DNA of 64,000 nucleotides. It comes from Candidatus Haliotispira prima (GTDB taxonomy: Bacteria; Spirochaetota; Spirochaetia; SP-2023). Location: NCBI GenBank assembly GCA_029867005.1, contig CP123443.1:744001-808000 (forward strand), given 5' to 3'. How positions within the stretch are numbered: the stretch's first letter is position 1; every line of letters starts with the position of its first letter. Of this stretch, positions 7,328 to 17,613 are shown in pieces. The notes under the pieces were generated by a model. That model worked only from the letters and a program-made list of their open reading frames with translations, ran no database searches and was not told the DNA's origin. A program made the translations under genes and the position numbers.

Positions 7328-8821
7328 ATGCCCGAACGTTACTTTACAGAAGATTCTGTACCCGGATTACAACTACCCGCCGCCGACTCCCAAGCGGAAG
7401 CGTTGAACCGTCAGCTATGCAACACGGCACCTGCCGTATACAACATGCTTTCTCCCTGTGGCAAGAGCTTATACTACCCGAGACAGGGCCTGCTCCTGCA
7501 AGCCGAAGAAGCGGCCGAAAGCCGCTACAACGGTACGGTCGGCGTAGCCCTGGATGATGAAGGCAAGCACATGCATTATAATGGCATATCGAGCATGCTC
7601 AACATTGATGTCCACCGCTGCATACCCTACGCCTCCAGCTATGGCCTGCCCCCGCTGCGCCAACTGTGGTTGGAGCAGTTACAGGAAAAAAATCCGATCT
7701 TGCGGCAAAAGTTGGAACAAAACGAAATTTCACTCTCTCTGCCCGTAGTGACTGGCGGAATCACCCACGGATTATGGATGGCCTTTCAAATGCTTTTGGG
7801 CCGGGGCGAAGAGCTATTGTTGCCGGACCTGTTCTGGCCCAATTACCGCCTGATTGCGCAGAGCAACTGCGGGGCGTGCCTCAAAACGTATAACACTTTC
7901 AGCAAGGGCCGCCTGGACTTGGAAGCCATCCGGAACGAGCTGTTGGCCCCGGGAAACAAGAAGGTGTTGCTGTTCAACTTCCCCCACAACCCGACCGGCT
8001 ATAGCCCGCAAAAAGAAGAAGTCGGGTACTTGCAGGAAATTCTGAGCGAAGCGGCCCAGGCCGGCAAACACATTGCCGTTATCTGTGATGATGCCTACTG
8101 GGGTCTCTGCTATGAAGAAGGCACAGAGCGGCAATCTCTCTTTTCTTTTGTCGTGGGGCTGCACCCCAACATTTTGGCTGTAAAACTGGACGGCGCAACC
8201 AAAGAAGACTTTGCCTGGGGCCTGCGCATTGGTTTTATTACATTTGGCTTGCTCAAGACGCAATCCCCAACTGATTTGCCGCCTCAACAAGGGTCGGAGA
8301 ATAAAGGGTCAGAGAATGAAGGGCCGGGAAACGAAGGACTCGCAAATGAAGGCCCGGAAAAAGTGCTGGAGCAAAAGGCCGGGGCTATGGTGCGGCTCAG
8401 CACCTCCAATTCCAGCCGTCTGAGTCAGGAAATCTTATTGAACACCTACAACGCGCCGGAAACCAAGGCAGAACGCAAAAAGCTCCAAGATGTTCTGGCC
8501 ACGCGCTACCGCACCGTCCGGCAATACTTGGACAGCGCAGAAGCCCGGCAGGAATGGAGCCGCTACCTCAAACCTCTGCCCTTCAATTCCGGCTACTTCA
8601 TGACCTTTGAGATGCAGCAGCACGGCTTCAGTGCCGATGTGTTTCGCAAGCATCTCCTGGCCAAGCATGATATCGGCCTAATTGCCTTGCAGGACAAGTA
8701 TCTGCGTTTTGCCTTCTCTGCGGTGGCCGCCAAGGACATTCCTCACGTTTTGGGGACCCTACACCAAACGTATGTAGACTTTCACAACTCACAGCAGCAG
8801 GCAGAGACGAAATCGTCCTAA
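7328..8821 (+). CDS. PLP-dependent class I/II aminotransferase
   Basis: A 497-residue fold-type I enzyme. Visible landmarks are VVTGGITHGLWMAF (cofactor phosphate region), NFPHNPTGYS near residue 216 (conserved NPTG), CDDAYW near 255 (Asp that contacts the pyridine nitrogen) and KLDGATKEDF near 290, where the Schiff-base lysine is expected, followed by WGLRIGF. It transfers amino groups between an amino acid and a keto acid; the substrate is not readable. A low-complexity insert of repeated GSEN/GNEG units (about residues 318-345) interrupts the fold after IGF and probably arose by slippage. It is followed after 12 bases by the DjlA-like gene, so the two may be cotranscribed. Confidence 0.85.
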   Translation: MPERYFTEDSVPGLQLPAADSQAEALNRQLCNTAPAVYNMLSPCGKSLYYPRQGLLLQAEEAAESRYNGTVGVALDDEGKHMHYNGISSMLNIDVHRCIPYASSYGLPPLRQLWLEQLQEKNPILRQKLEQNEISLSLPVVTGGITHGLWMAFQMLLGRGEELLLPDLFWPNYRLIAQSNCGACLKTYNTFSKGRLDLEAIRNELLAPGNKKVLLFNFPHNPTGYSPQKEEVGYLQEILSEAAQAGKHIAVICDDAYWGLCYEEGTERQSLFSFVVGLHPNILAVKLDGATKEDFAWGLRIGFITFGLLKTQSPTDLPPQQGSENKGSENEGPGNEGLANEGPEKVLEQKAGAMVRLSTSNSSRLSQEILLNTYNAPETKAERKKLQDVLATRYRTVRQYLDSAEARQEWSRYLKPLPFNSGYFMTFEMQQHGFSADVFRKHLLAKHDIGLIALQDKYLRFAFSAVAAKDIPHVLGTLHQTYVDFHNSQQQAETKSS

Positions 8822-8833
8822 AAGGAGACCGGA

Positions 8834-9637
8834 GTGGGCTGGTTTAATCGCATATTGGGAGGAGGCCTGGGCTTCTTGTTTGGGGGACCCATTGGGTCCA
8901 TGATTGGCCTGGCCATTGGCCACATGCTGGATCGGGCCAATCAGGTGGGAGAGACCGAAGGCTCCTCCATCTTTTCCGGGGCTCGGACTTCTTCTGAATC
9001 CGTACAATTTGCCTTCTTTGCCGCTATGTTTTCCCTGCTGGCCAAAGTGGCCAAGGCCGACGGTCGCATCAGCGAGCAGGAGGGTCGGCACTTTCTGCAC
9101 ATTCTGGACAGTATGCAGCTCAGGGGCGAGCTGCGACAGTTTGCCATTTCTACTTTCAACGAAGCCAAGAGCAGTCCTTATACTCACGAAGACTTTGCCC
9201 GACAGCTCAAACAGATAGCCACTAAAGTCACAACGGCTTATGGCCAAAGCACCACAGCTTTGTTACAGCAGTTCTTTTATACCTTGGTCAGCATGGCCGC
9301 TGTGGACGGCCACATCAGCCGCTCGGAGGACCGTTTACTGCGCGAGATTGCCGACGCATTTGGCTTTGGCGAAACCATTGTCCGTCAAACCTACACCCAG
9401 TTCCAATTCCGGGGACAAACCGTACATTTGGACACGGCCTATGAAGTTTTGGGGGTTTCCCCTCAGGCCGGCGAAGACGAACTCCGCAGTGCCTACCGTA
9501 AACTAGCCAAAGAAACCCACCCGGACAAGTTGGTACAACAGGGGCTGCCTCCGGAAATGAAGGCCAGTGCCGAAAAACGCTTCCGCGAAATCCAGGATGC
9601 CTGGGAGCAGATTCGCAGGCAGCGTGGCATTGGCTAA
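8834..9637 (+). CDS. djlA: DjlA-like co-chaperone (TerB and J domains)
   Basis: A 267-residue protein starting at GTG after a clear AAAGGAGA ribosome site. The N-terminus is a glycine-rich hydrophobic segment (ILGGGLGFLFGGPIGSMIGL) that could anchor it to the inner membrane. Residues about 55-180 form a TerB-like all-helical domain with the two acidic motifs KADGRISEQE and AVDGHISRSE. The C-terminal J domain holds AYEVLGVSP and the HPD tripeptide in AKETHPDKL, needed to stimulate DnaK. This order is that of DjlA, a membrane-attached DnaK partner linked to envelope stress. It is preceded after 12 bases by the aminotransferase gene. Confidence 0.85.
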   Translation: MGWFNRILGGGLGFLFGGPIGSMIGLAIGHMLDRANQVGETEGSSIFSGARTSSESVQFAFFAAMFSLLAKVAKADGRISEQEGRHFLHILDSMQLRGELRQFAISTFNEAKSSPYTHEDFARQLKQIATKVTTAYGQSTTALLQQFFYTLVSMAAVDGHISRSEDRLLREIADAFGFGETIVRQTYTQFQFRGQTVHLDTAYEVLGVSPQAGEDELRSAYRKLAKETHPDKLVQQGLPPEMKASAEKRFREIQDAWEQIRRQRGIG

Positions 9638-10098
9638 TAAAATTGGTTTTGGTTAATAAAATTGGTTAGGGGTGGCCGGAGTTTGTCAGAATTGTTCAGA
9701 TCACCCATAATGTGCAGATGTTCGTTTACACATGCCCGAAGACACAGTGCCGGTGGGATTTTATAAATGGAATTTGGATCGGGTATTAGGCTAAGTACGG
9801 TGAAGGCCGCTCTGCCTGTCGCTGTGGATCAAACTTCTCCCGGATGGTACGGGGCAAACGAACCCTACCGGTTTTGCTTGCTGTCAGGTACCACATTGAT
9901 ATTGTGCGAAATTGGTATTGTGCGAAAAATTATTGTTCGTTATACTCATGCCGCTTGTGACTCGTCTCCCCACCATTTTGTCGCTATTGTAGAAAAATCC
10001 GATGTGGTAAAATGTAATGCGGTAAAGCTTGGGGACGAGAGTTTCCCGGCGGGACAACAAAGTACTTAAAGTATGCAGGAGCATTACAGGAAAACCTT
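9638..10098. other. Intergenic region with short tandem repeats and a promoter
   Basis: No coding signal. Two copies of TTAATAAAATTGGTT-like sequence lie at 9637-9670, and ATTGTGCGAAA is repeated at 9901-9926. A sigma70-like promoter for the SPFH gene is marked separately. Confidence 0.5.
9918..9946 (+). promoter_or_regulatory. Putative sigma70 promoter of the SPFH gene
   Basis: TTGTGC at 9918-9923, a 17-base spacer, then TATACT at 9941-9946. The implied leader to the ATG at 10099 is about 145 bases. Confidence 0.45.
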
Positions 10099-10986
10099 AT
10101 GGGTATTGTCGCTATAACTTTAATTATCATCGTGTTAGTTGTGTTCTTTTATAATCTGCGCATTGTCTCCCAGTCCGATGCCTACGTGTTAGAACGTCTG
10201 GGCTCTTACCTGTGCAACTGGGAACAGGGCCTGCACTTCAAAATTCCTTTGCTCGACCGCATCGCGGCTAAAGTCTCGCTCAAAGAGCATGTGGTGGACT
10301 TCGCCCCGCAGCCTGTGATTACCAAAGATAATGTGACCATGCAGATCGACACGGTGGTTTTTTACCAGATCACTGATCCAAAGCTGTTTGTTTATGGTGT
10401 ATCAAATCCTCGTGCCGCACTGGAAAACCTTTGTGCTACGACTTTACGCAATATTATTGGCCAGTTGGAATTGGATGACACGCTCAGTTCACGCGATATA
10501 ATCAATGCCCGGATGCGTTCCATTCTAGACGAAGCTACAGATCCTTGGGGTATCAAGGTCAACCGGGTGGAAGTGAAAAATATTTTGCCGCCTCAGGATA
10601 TCCAGAATGCAATGGAAAAACAGATGCGAGCGGAGCGTGAGCGTCGTGAGCAAATCCTGAGAGCCGAAGGCCAAAAGACAGCGGCGATCCTTGAGGCCGA
10701 GGGTCATAATAAGTCCATGATCTTAGAGGCTGAAGCCGACAAGACCGCCAAGATTTATCGCGCCGAAGGCGAGGCCGAAGCCCTGCTGCGGGTGCAGGAG
10801 GCCACAGCCAAGACCATTGAATTGATTAAACAGGCCGCCCCCGACCAAGGTTACCTGGCTCTTAAAAGTTTGGAGGCCATAGGAGCCTTGGCTAATGGCC
10901 AAGCTACCAAAATCGTGGTGCCCGCTGACATGAAGGACCTTGCATCTTGGGCTGTTTCCCTGAAAGAATTGAGTAGCGGCAAGTAA
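10099..10986 (+). CDS. SPFH/Band 7 membrane protein (stomatin/QmcA-like)
   Basis: A 295-residue protein with one N-terminal helix (residues 2-19) followed by the SPFH domain: VSQSDAYVLERLGSY, QPVITKDNVTMQID and VVFYQITDPKLFVYGV. The EMEL-like helical region is rich in Ala, Glu and Arg (RERREQILRAEGQKTAAILE and EAEADKTAKIYRAEGEAEAL) and would form a long coiled coil. Bacterial stomatin/QmcA proteins form large membrane rings that organise microdomains and partner with proteases of the NfeD or FtsH type. No NfeD gene is adjacent. Length matches the family. Confidence 0.9.
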   Translation: MGIVAITLIIIVLVVFFYNLRIVSQSDAYVLERLGSYLCNWEQGLHFKIPLLDRIAAKVSLKEHVVDFAPQPVITKDNVTMQIDTVVFYQITDPKLFVYGVSNPRAALENLCATTLRNIIGQLELDDTLSSRDIINARMRSILDEATDPWGIKVNRVEVKNILPPQDIQNAMEKQMRAERERREQILRAEGQKTAAILEAEGHNKSMILEAEADKTAKIYRAEGEAEALLRVQEATAKTIELIKQAAPDQGYLALKSLEAIGALANGQATKIVVPADMKDLASWAVSLKELSSGK

Positions 10987-11146
10987 CCTTACCACTTGAG
11001 CAGAGCAAAGCGAAGCAAACGAAAGCACAAGCACAAACAGAAGGGCAGGGCCGCAGACAGGGATTTTCCGCTGCTTGTTTGCCTTGGTACTCCTCGGTGT
11101 ACCCGAATCCTACTGAAATTACCGATTGCCGGGACAAAGACGCAAC

Positions 11147-12909
11147 ATGACCACGACAGATCAAGTTCAAGCCTCTGCCAATCCTACGTCGCCTTCCGGT
11201 GACTTTGTGGACTCTATGCGTTTTTACCCGGGCTGGCGTTTTTTCTTTTTTTTTCTGTAATTCTCTACACCCTGTGGTGGCATAATCCCAAGTTTGGCAA
11301 TTCTTGGGAAAATATCTGGGGTCTGACCCTGCTGCTGATCTTAGCCTATCTCTGCCTGAGTTTCGGCATACAGGTTTTCGTCTTTAGTGGCTTGCTGGCA
11401 CGCAGGGAACTGTACCACTCCCTGATCTTCCCCCGGATACTGGCCCCCAGCGCGGTGCAACTGCGAAAACCGCACGATGCCCGGCCGGAAATTGTTCTCG
11501 AAGCCCGATTACCCAATATCCTCTTTGGTGTTCAGGTTTTCTGGGAACTAAAATTGCGCGACCCCCAAACCCGACAAACGATCAAACTGTGCTGTCGTCT
11601 GCACAGCGGGCACAACCGGTTTAGTTTCCCCTTGAATCTGCACGAATTACAGTTGGGTGATGCCGGCAGGGAGTTGGCGGAGCAGCACAAAAAGCTGCTG
11701 GCCCAGTTTCAGCGTGGTCTGTATCACGGTGAATACCAGAGCTTTTCCGTCCGCGATTGTTTTTCCTGTTTGCACATGCGCTACCGCGTTAAGCGACACT
11801 TTGAATTGGCAGTGCTTTCGCCCGGCAGAGTCTCTCTCAACAGCCGGAGCCTGCCGGCCAATGTCAGCCAGGATCCGCTCAGCATTGCCGTCCAAAAGTT
11901 TGCTCAAGAGGGTTTCAACGAGCAGCGTCCGTACTATCCGGGTGATGATCCCAGACGCATTAACTGGAAGTTGTATTCACGTTTCAATGAGTTATATGTC
12001 CGTATTCCGGAAGAACAGCAGATCTGTTCGCAAGACCTGCATTGCTATTTTGTACCGGATATGGCTTGCTACCCCAAATCCTTGCGCAGCAGTGTCTTGG
12101 GCCAAGCCGGTGCTTATTTTCTCCGCAAGATGAAAGATTTACATGGTCGGGGGCACCGTATATTGGTGCACATCCCCGGCGAAGGGCCGCAAAATCCGGA
12201 GGGATCCATGCTTTACGAGGGCCCTCTGCTCTATCAAGAGCAAAACGAAGAAACAATCCTCCGGGCTTTGACAGCCTACCCTTACAGTTGTAGCCTGAGC
12301 AATAGGAGTTTGAGCGGTGGCAGTTTGGGCAATGGCAGTTTGAACAATGGCCGAAGCCGTACGTGGCAGAATCCGCTTTTACGGCTTCTCCAAAGTGTGG
12401 ATGGCAGGGAAGGGCCCGCAACCGACAACAGTTTTCACTTGGTCTTTGTCAGCCCTCACAGTCTCGGCAGTGGGGAAATAAAAGAGGGGGCGGAAGCGGT
12501 TCAAACCGATTATGCAGATTATTTTCCCGCCGGTCGGACCTTGTTCCTGCCCCTGCCGGAACCCAGTGTCGAGCTGCGGGAAGTGCTGTTGTCCCGTTCT
12601 TCATCACCTCTCAGAGTATTGCCCGTAGCCCTCTTTTGGCGTTGGCTGCTGCGGTCGGGTGTCCCGGAACGCCTGCACCCGGGTTCTCCCGGCCACCGGC
12701 TATATCAGAAATTGGGTATTCCGACTGTGCAGGTCAGCGGCTCCGGTTCCGGCCGGAACCGGGCGCAGAGCTATTGCAGCCCGTTGGGTTTCCAATCGTA
12801 CCCCCGGTTGCTGTGGCTGCTCCGTGCTTGGCAAAAATATTACAGACAACCGGAAAGACGATATCCGGTCGGCAAACGCAAAAGATCAAATTCAGCCGGG
12901 AACCTGTAA
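11147..12909 (+). pseudogene. DUF58-domain membrane protein, frameshifted in a T9 tract
   Basis: The domain-bearing frame (open through 12909) contains the DUF58 signature RPYYPGDDPRRINWKLYSR near 11930-11988. Upstream, the frame from ATG 11147 runs MTTTDQVQASANP and onward into FFFFFL and hits TAA at 11258-11260, right after a run of nine T (11246-11254). One extra T (or two fewer) would join the frames into a protein of about 587 residues. It would have two N-terminal helices (one starting in FFFFFSVILYTLWW and one near LTLLLILAYLCLSFGI), as in other DUF58 proteins. Such genes pair with transglutaminase-like proteins, as the next gene shows. A slippage-type insert (SNRSLSGGSLGNGSLNNG) lies near 12298-12354. 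This may be a phase switch, a lesion or an assembly error. Confidence 0.75.
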
Positions 12910-12963
12910 CACAGGCAACGATCTGCGACCATAGCTTCAGAACGGAACATCGAACGAATATAT

Positions 12964-15708
12964 ATGATGCGACATTCATCCTTTACTCCCCGCAAACTAC
13001 TCTCACCACGCCGGAAGATCGGCAATCGCTTCCGGAAGCGGTTGCCGATCTTCCGGCCGGAAGTTTTGTATCTCTTGTTGCACGGGGTTCTCTGTAGCAT
13101 GCTGCTCCATTTGTTTGTCCTGAGTCTGGGAAATGGGGGCGGTGGCAGCCAAATTACCATTCCGCTGTTTGTCGCGGCCAATTTGATCTTTGGTGTCCTC
13201 CTGCTCAGTCCCAAACTCTCTCTACGCATTGTTTGGGCCGCAGGTGTCTTCCTGCTGCTCTATCTCACTGTCCAGGGTCTGGGTGACTCCATGGCCGGTC
13301 ACAGTCCGGATTCCGGCCGAGCCATCGAAATTCTGTATAATATCTTACAGGCGAGAATATCTCTGGCCTTGGCTTCGGTTTTCCTCGTCAGCAGCATTTT
13401 TTCCCTGCGCTTCGGCAAGTATCGCAGCATTGAAGCCGTGGCGTTGCTGATGCTCAGCTTTTTCTTGTTGACGCGCGATGAGCTGAGCCTGAGTTTTGAG
13501 GATCGTTACGGCCTGTACCGTTTGTTTTGGCTCAGCATTCCCGCTTTGAGTTTGCTGCTGTTGGGTCTGACTCTGGGCCCCTCCCTGAGTCGTGAGCTTG
13601 GATGGTTGTCTCCCTCGTTTTGTCGCAGGCCAAGTCCGGTTGCCTATACCGGGCTCCGGCAGCGGCTGGTGAAGCGTGGCAGGCAAATTGGCAGTTTTGC
13701 GGCTCTCTCGCTCCTGCTGTTCCTGCTCCTGTGGTGGACCAAAATTTCACCGATTAATTGGCATAATTCTGTCCGCAGTTCCGGCTCCGGTAACGGTCTG
13801 CTGGAAAAGGATTTGAACAACCAGTTTGATTTTGGTGAGTATTTGCAGCTTGACAGCTCGCTGGAGCAGAATCGCCAGTTGGTAATGATGACCAAGATCG
13901 AAGGTCTGAGGGATGATCGCCCCGCCTACTTGACCCGGTTCACTCTCAGCGGTCTGGATTCTAAATCGTCAGTCAAGCGCGGATTTTTCCGCGATTCCAA
14001 AGAGCCCAACATGCCGGGTGAAAGCCCCTTGCCTTTGGAGCTGGAACGCGGCACCAGCTTGTTTCAAATGCCGCAATACGACTTGCGCCAAAGCATGGAA
14101 GCCCAGATGTTTTTGCTCAATATCAAACCCAGTTCGCTGTTTGTGCCCAATTACCCCACCGAAGTCCGCACCTTTGAAAACTGGCCGGACTCGTCGTTTA
14201 GCCGGGTCTACCTTGTCCGGGCCCGTACTTTGCCGGAGTTTTTCCCTCTCGGTGAGCCGCTGCGAAATTATCCGAAGGTCATTCCGGAAGAACATCTGAG
14301 CTACTATACCAAGCTCCCGGAGGAATACAACGATATCGGTGATTTTACCTTGCAGTTGCTGGGGGAATTACAGGGTGTTAGCGGTGCAGACCTCGATGAT
14401 CTCATTGCCCGAATGGAACCTCTGCAACTGGCCCGGATTCTGACCAACTACTTCCACCGCGAATACCGCTATACCCTAAAACCGGGCCTTGCGGAGGATG
14501 GAGACCAGTTGCGCCATTTTCTATTTGATTCGAAAAAAGGTTACTGTACTTATTTTGCTTTTAGTGCGGCTCTGATGCTGCGTTCTTTGAGTATACCCAC
14601 CAGGGTTACCGTTGGTTTCCTGGTCAATCCGGGACTGCGCATTTTGGACTATTACCCCCTCTTTGCGGACCAAGCCCATTCTTGGGTAGAGGTCTTCGAT
14701 CCCCACCAAGGTTGGGTTACATTTGACCCCACCACCTTTGAATTGGCTCCCGGTGAAGAGTTGAAATTTGGTCTGCCCGATGGGGCCAAGGAAGATTTGG
14801 CCGCTCTGACGGAAGAACTGCTGCGCAACGATGTCTTGAATGCCGAAAACGGTCTGAAACAGTTGGTAGCGGAAGAATCCGCATCCGAGAGACTGTTGAC
14901 TCGGTTTTGGGAGACGATCAACCAACGCAGTTGGTTGCTGCCTGTCTTGCTGTTGTTGCTGTTTATTGGTTTGCTGCTGTCGTTTCGTTTCCGTTTGCTT
15001 TATCTCGCTTTACGCGCCGAACTGCCGCTCTTTGCGGCTACAGCGTCGGAGATACGGGAGACCGGGACCCCAAGAAGCCCAAGGACTCAGAATATTCTGA
15101 AGGATTGCCCTGAGCGGCGGCACCGTGATTTTGCCAAAATTATGGCGGCGATGTACCATTATTTGTGGCTGCTCAACTGTGGTCTGTTTGCGGCCTGCAA
15201 TAGTCGGAGTGGCCGAAACGCTGTTTCGGATTCGGCTAAACGGTTGTCGCATCGATTTAAGCCACCGTCCCAGTTGTATGCTTGGCAAAATGCTTTGAAT
15301 GCTTTGAATGTTTTAAATAGGGGAGATGTTTCGGGCGTTTGGGAGAGTCCCGCCGGGCCTGCCGAAAAAACGGAAGAAGCCGTGTCAGCCGCCGCTTCGG
15401 CAAAGCCGGCGCGGCGGCAAAGAGAACTGGCAGCTCTGTTGCACAGCAGCCGGACTTGTCTGGCTCTGCTGCAAAAGTACTGTTTTGATTCTCGTTTTGG
15501 CACAGAAGATGCCGCTCGGCTGCGTCGGCATTTAGAGGCCCTACAGGAGGCCGGCACGGCCGGCTCCCTGTGCCAACGAACGTGCTGGAATCCAGTGTAT
15601 TTGTTGCACAGCTTTTATGGCTACTACTTCTCGGCAGAGTGGAAAAATGCCCGCAACTGGTTTAGACCTTTGGAACCGGAGCCCTTGGGACAAGAGAATT
15701 TGGAATAA
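12964..15708 (+). CDS. TgpA-like membrane transglutaminase
   Basis: A 914-residue protein with several N-terminal helices (about residues 33-215), a large periplasmic part and one more helix near 658-680 (SWLLPVLLLLLFIGLLLSF). The transglutaminase-like core shows the catalytic Cys in KKGYCTYFAFS (about residue 527), the His in DQAHSWVEVFD (about 571) and the Asp in VTFDPTTFE (about 586). This order matches TgpA/DUF3488-transglutaminase proteins, usually found beside MoxR and DUF58 genes and thought to modify envelope proteins or peptidoglycan. The C-terminal cytoplasmic tail is repeat-rich (ALNALNVLN). It starts 55 bases after the DUF58 gene, suggesting one operon. Confidence 0.85.
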   Translation: MMRHSSFTPRKLLSPRRKIGNRFRKRLPIFRPEVLYLLLHGVLCSMLLHLFVLSLGNGGGGSQITIPLFVAANLIFGVLLLSPKLSLRIVWAAGVFLLLYLTVQGLGDSMAGHSPDSGRAIEILYNILQARISLALASVFLVSSIFSLRFGKYRSIEAVALLMLSFFLLTRDELSLSFEDRYGLYRLFWLSIPALSLLLLGLTLGPSLSRELGWLSPSFCRRPSPVAYTGLRQRLVKRGRQIGSFAALSLLLFLLLWWTKISPINWHNSVRSSGSGNGLLEKDLNNQFDFGEYLQLDSSLEQNRQLVMMTKIEGLRDDRPAYLTRFTLSGLDSKSSVKRGFFRDSKEPNMPGESPLPLELERGTSLFQMPQYDLRQSMEAQMFLLNIKPSSLFVPNYPTEVRTFENWPDSSFSRVYLVRARTLPEFFPLGEPLRNYPKVIPEEHLSYYTKLPEEYNDIGDFTLQLLGELQGVSGADLDDLIARMEPLQLARILTNYFHREYRYTLKPGLAEDGDQLRHFLFDSKKGYCTYFAFSAALMLRSLSIPTRVTVGFLVNPGLRILDYYPLFADQAHSWVEVFDPHQGWVTFDPTTFELAPGEELKFGLPDGAKEDLAALTEELLRNDVLNAENGLKQLVAEESASERLLTRFWETINQRSWLLPVLLLLLFIGLLLSFRFRLLYLALRAELPLFAATASEIRETGTPRSPRTQNILKDCPERRHRDFAKIMAAMYHYLWLLNCGLFAACNSRSGRNAVSDSAKRLSHRFKPPSQLYAWQNALNALNVLNRGDVSGVWESPAGPAEKTEEAVSAAASAKPARRQRELAALLHSSRTCLALLQKYCFDSRFGTEDAARLRRHLEALQEAGTAGSLCQRTCWNPVYLLHSFYGYYFSAEWKNARNWFRPLEPEPLGQENLE

Positions 15709-15859
15709 GAGTCCTTGGGACAAAAATGCTTGGGACAAGAGAACTGGCAAAACGAGCCGAAAAGACTAAGACACACGCCGCAGAACGGCGGTGCCCAAAT
15801 ATCCAAGTCTCCAATTGTTCGAGTCTTCCAATTGTTTGAGTACCTCGGTACGGCAAGAA

Positions 15860-17443
15860 CTAATGATAAAAATGGCGCACACCGGTGCAGATCATAATGA
15901 GGCCGTGTTCATCGGCAGCCTGAATGACTTCCCGGTCGCGCACGGAACCGCCGGGATGAATGATGGCCCGCACTCCGTATGTTGCCGCTTGGTCCACGGT
16001 GTCCCGAAAGGGGAAAAAAGCATCTGAGGCCATGTAGCTGTCCTCAAGTGAAAAACCCATGCTTTCCATCTTCTGTGCCGCAATCCTGACAGAATCAATA
16101 CGGCTCATTTGGCCCGCGCCGACACCGGGAGCGGCAAAGTCCTTGCTGAAAACGATGGCGTTGGATTTGACGCGACCGGCGATCTTCCAGGCAAAGAGTA
16201 GTTCCTGCATATCTCGTTCGTTTGGTTGTTTTTTAGAAAGGCAGCGGAAACCTTCCACTTCTTTGGTCTCATTCATTGGGCTTAGACTGTCATCCAGTTC
16301 CTGGATGGCAAACCCACCACTCAGGGGCCGGAAATCCAGGGAAGGAAGCTCGATACCTGCAATTTGACCGGGGATTTGCAGGATGCGCAGATTCTTTTTC
16401 GATTGCAATTTCTGCAAAGCATCTTTGGTATAATTAGGGGCCAGGATGATTTCGTAAAAGGTTTCACACAACTTTTCAGCCAGAGGCAAGGTGACCTCGC
16501 GATTGATGGCGACAATCCCGCCGAAGGCCGAGACCGTGTCGCAGGCCAAGGCGCGTTGATAGATGCTGAGCAAGTTCTCTTTACTGTGGCGTTCCAGTGC
16601 GGAACCGCAGGGATTTTGATGTTTGATAATAATGACCGCACTTTTGCGGAACATGCGCAGGAAGCTTAGAGCGGCCTCGGCATCGAGGAAATTGTTATAA
16701 GACATTTCCTTTCCATGCATTTGTTTACAATGGGTTACCACACCGTTTCCGGCGTTTGCGGTTTTGTAAATGGCACCAAGTTGGTGGGGGTTTTCACCGT
16801 AGCGAGTCAGTTGGGTGCGCTCTCCGGCGATCAGCAGTTTCTCGGGGAATAATTCACCGTTTTGTCGGTTGAGCCAAGAACCGATGAGGGCATCGTAGTG
16901 GGCGGTGTGGCTGTAGACTTTGGCCGCCAATTTGCGCCGGGTCTCCGGGGAAATTTGGCCGTTTTCACCCCACTCGGCGATGAAGTCGGCATAGTCGGAT
17001 GGTTGGCACAGCGCGCTGATGTTCCGGTAATTTTTAGCAGCGGAACGCAGCATCGAAGGCCCGCCGATGTCAATGTTTTCTACTATATGAGCCTCGTCAT
17101 TGCTATCGGAGGCAGCCTGAGCAAACGGATACAAATTGACGGCCACCACAGCGATGTCGCGTAGGTTGCTGCGCTGCTGTTCTTCGAGATGTTCTGCCTT
17201 GTGGCGCAGGTAGAGCAGGGAGCCATGGATTTTCGGGTGGAGAGTCTTGACCCGGCCGTCGAGAATTTCCGGTGCATCGGTGAAATCGGAAACATTTTCG
17301 ACTTCGAGTCCGGCACGGCGCAGGAATTTAGCGGTTGAGCTGGTAGCCATCAGGCCCAATCCCTGTCGGTGCAGGAATGTGGCCAGTTCAACGGCCCCTT
17401 CGGTGTCGGAAAGGCTAAATAGGGCGTATTGTTCGTACTGCAT
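15860..17443 (-). CDS. purH: Bifunctional AICAR transformylase / IMP cyclohydrolase
   Basis: Catalyses the last two steps of purine synthesis: formylation of AICAR to FAICAR and closure to IMP. The N-terminal IMP cyclohydrolase domain shows STAKFLRRAGL and GRVKTLHPKIHGSLL. The C-terminal transformylase domain has the catalytic KHQNPCGSA motif and AFGGIVAINR. Length (about 527 residues) is normal. An ATG exists five codons earlier (17458), but GGAGGA lies 7 bases before the ATG at 17443, which is preferred. It is last in the minus-strand his gene row, 170 bases after hisC. AICAR is a by-product of the HisHF reaction, so the placement makes metabolic sense. Converges with the transglutaminase gene. 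Confidence 0.95.
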   Translation of the reverse strand: MQYEQYALFSLSDTEGAVELATFLHRQGLGLMATSSTAKFLRRAGLEVENVSDFTDAPEILDGRVKTLHPKIHGSLLYLRHKAEHLEEQQRSNLRDIAVVAVNLYPFAQAASDSNDEAHIVENIDIGGPSMLRSAAKNYRNISALCQPSDYADFIAEWGENGQISPETRRKLAAKVYSHTAHYDALIGSWLNRQNGELFPEKLLIAGERTQLTRYGENPHQLGAIYKTANAGNGVVTHCKQMHGKEMSYNNFLDAEAALSFLRMFRKSAVIIIKHQNPCGSALERHSKENLLSIYQRALACDTVSAFGGIVAINREVTLPLAEKLCETFYEIILAPNYTKDALQKLQSKKNLRILQIPGQIAGIELPSLDFRPLSGGFAIQELDDSLSPMNETKEVEGFRCLSKKQPNERDMQELLFAWKIAGRVKSNAIVFSKDFAAPGVGAGQMSRIDSVRIAAQKMESMGFSLEDSYMASDAFFPFRDTVDQAATYGVRAIIHPGGSVRDREVIQAADEHGLIMICTGVRHFYH

Positions 17444-17613
17444 GTTGGGATCCTCCATTTGCTGAAATCGGATTTTTTGATATTGAAATGCTTGTGTGGG
17501 TCTGTCGGTTTTTTTTCTTTCCTTCCTTTAAGCAGCGGGAAGAAAACAAGGGGCAGATAAAGGGCAGATAAAAAGGGCAGATACTCCACTCTCGAATCTG
17601 CCTGTTGCGGGCT

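Noticed and set aside
9767..10069. A 100-codon plus-strand frame before the SPFH gene
   Set aside because: It overlaps the promoter region, has no ribosome site and atypical composition.
12363..13097. A 244-codon frame overlapping the DUF58 and tgpA genes
   Set aside because: It is an alternate frame of two genes with clear domain motifs; its own translation is low-complexity Pro/Arg/Ser text.
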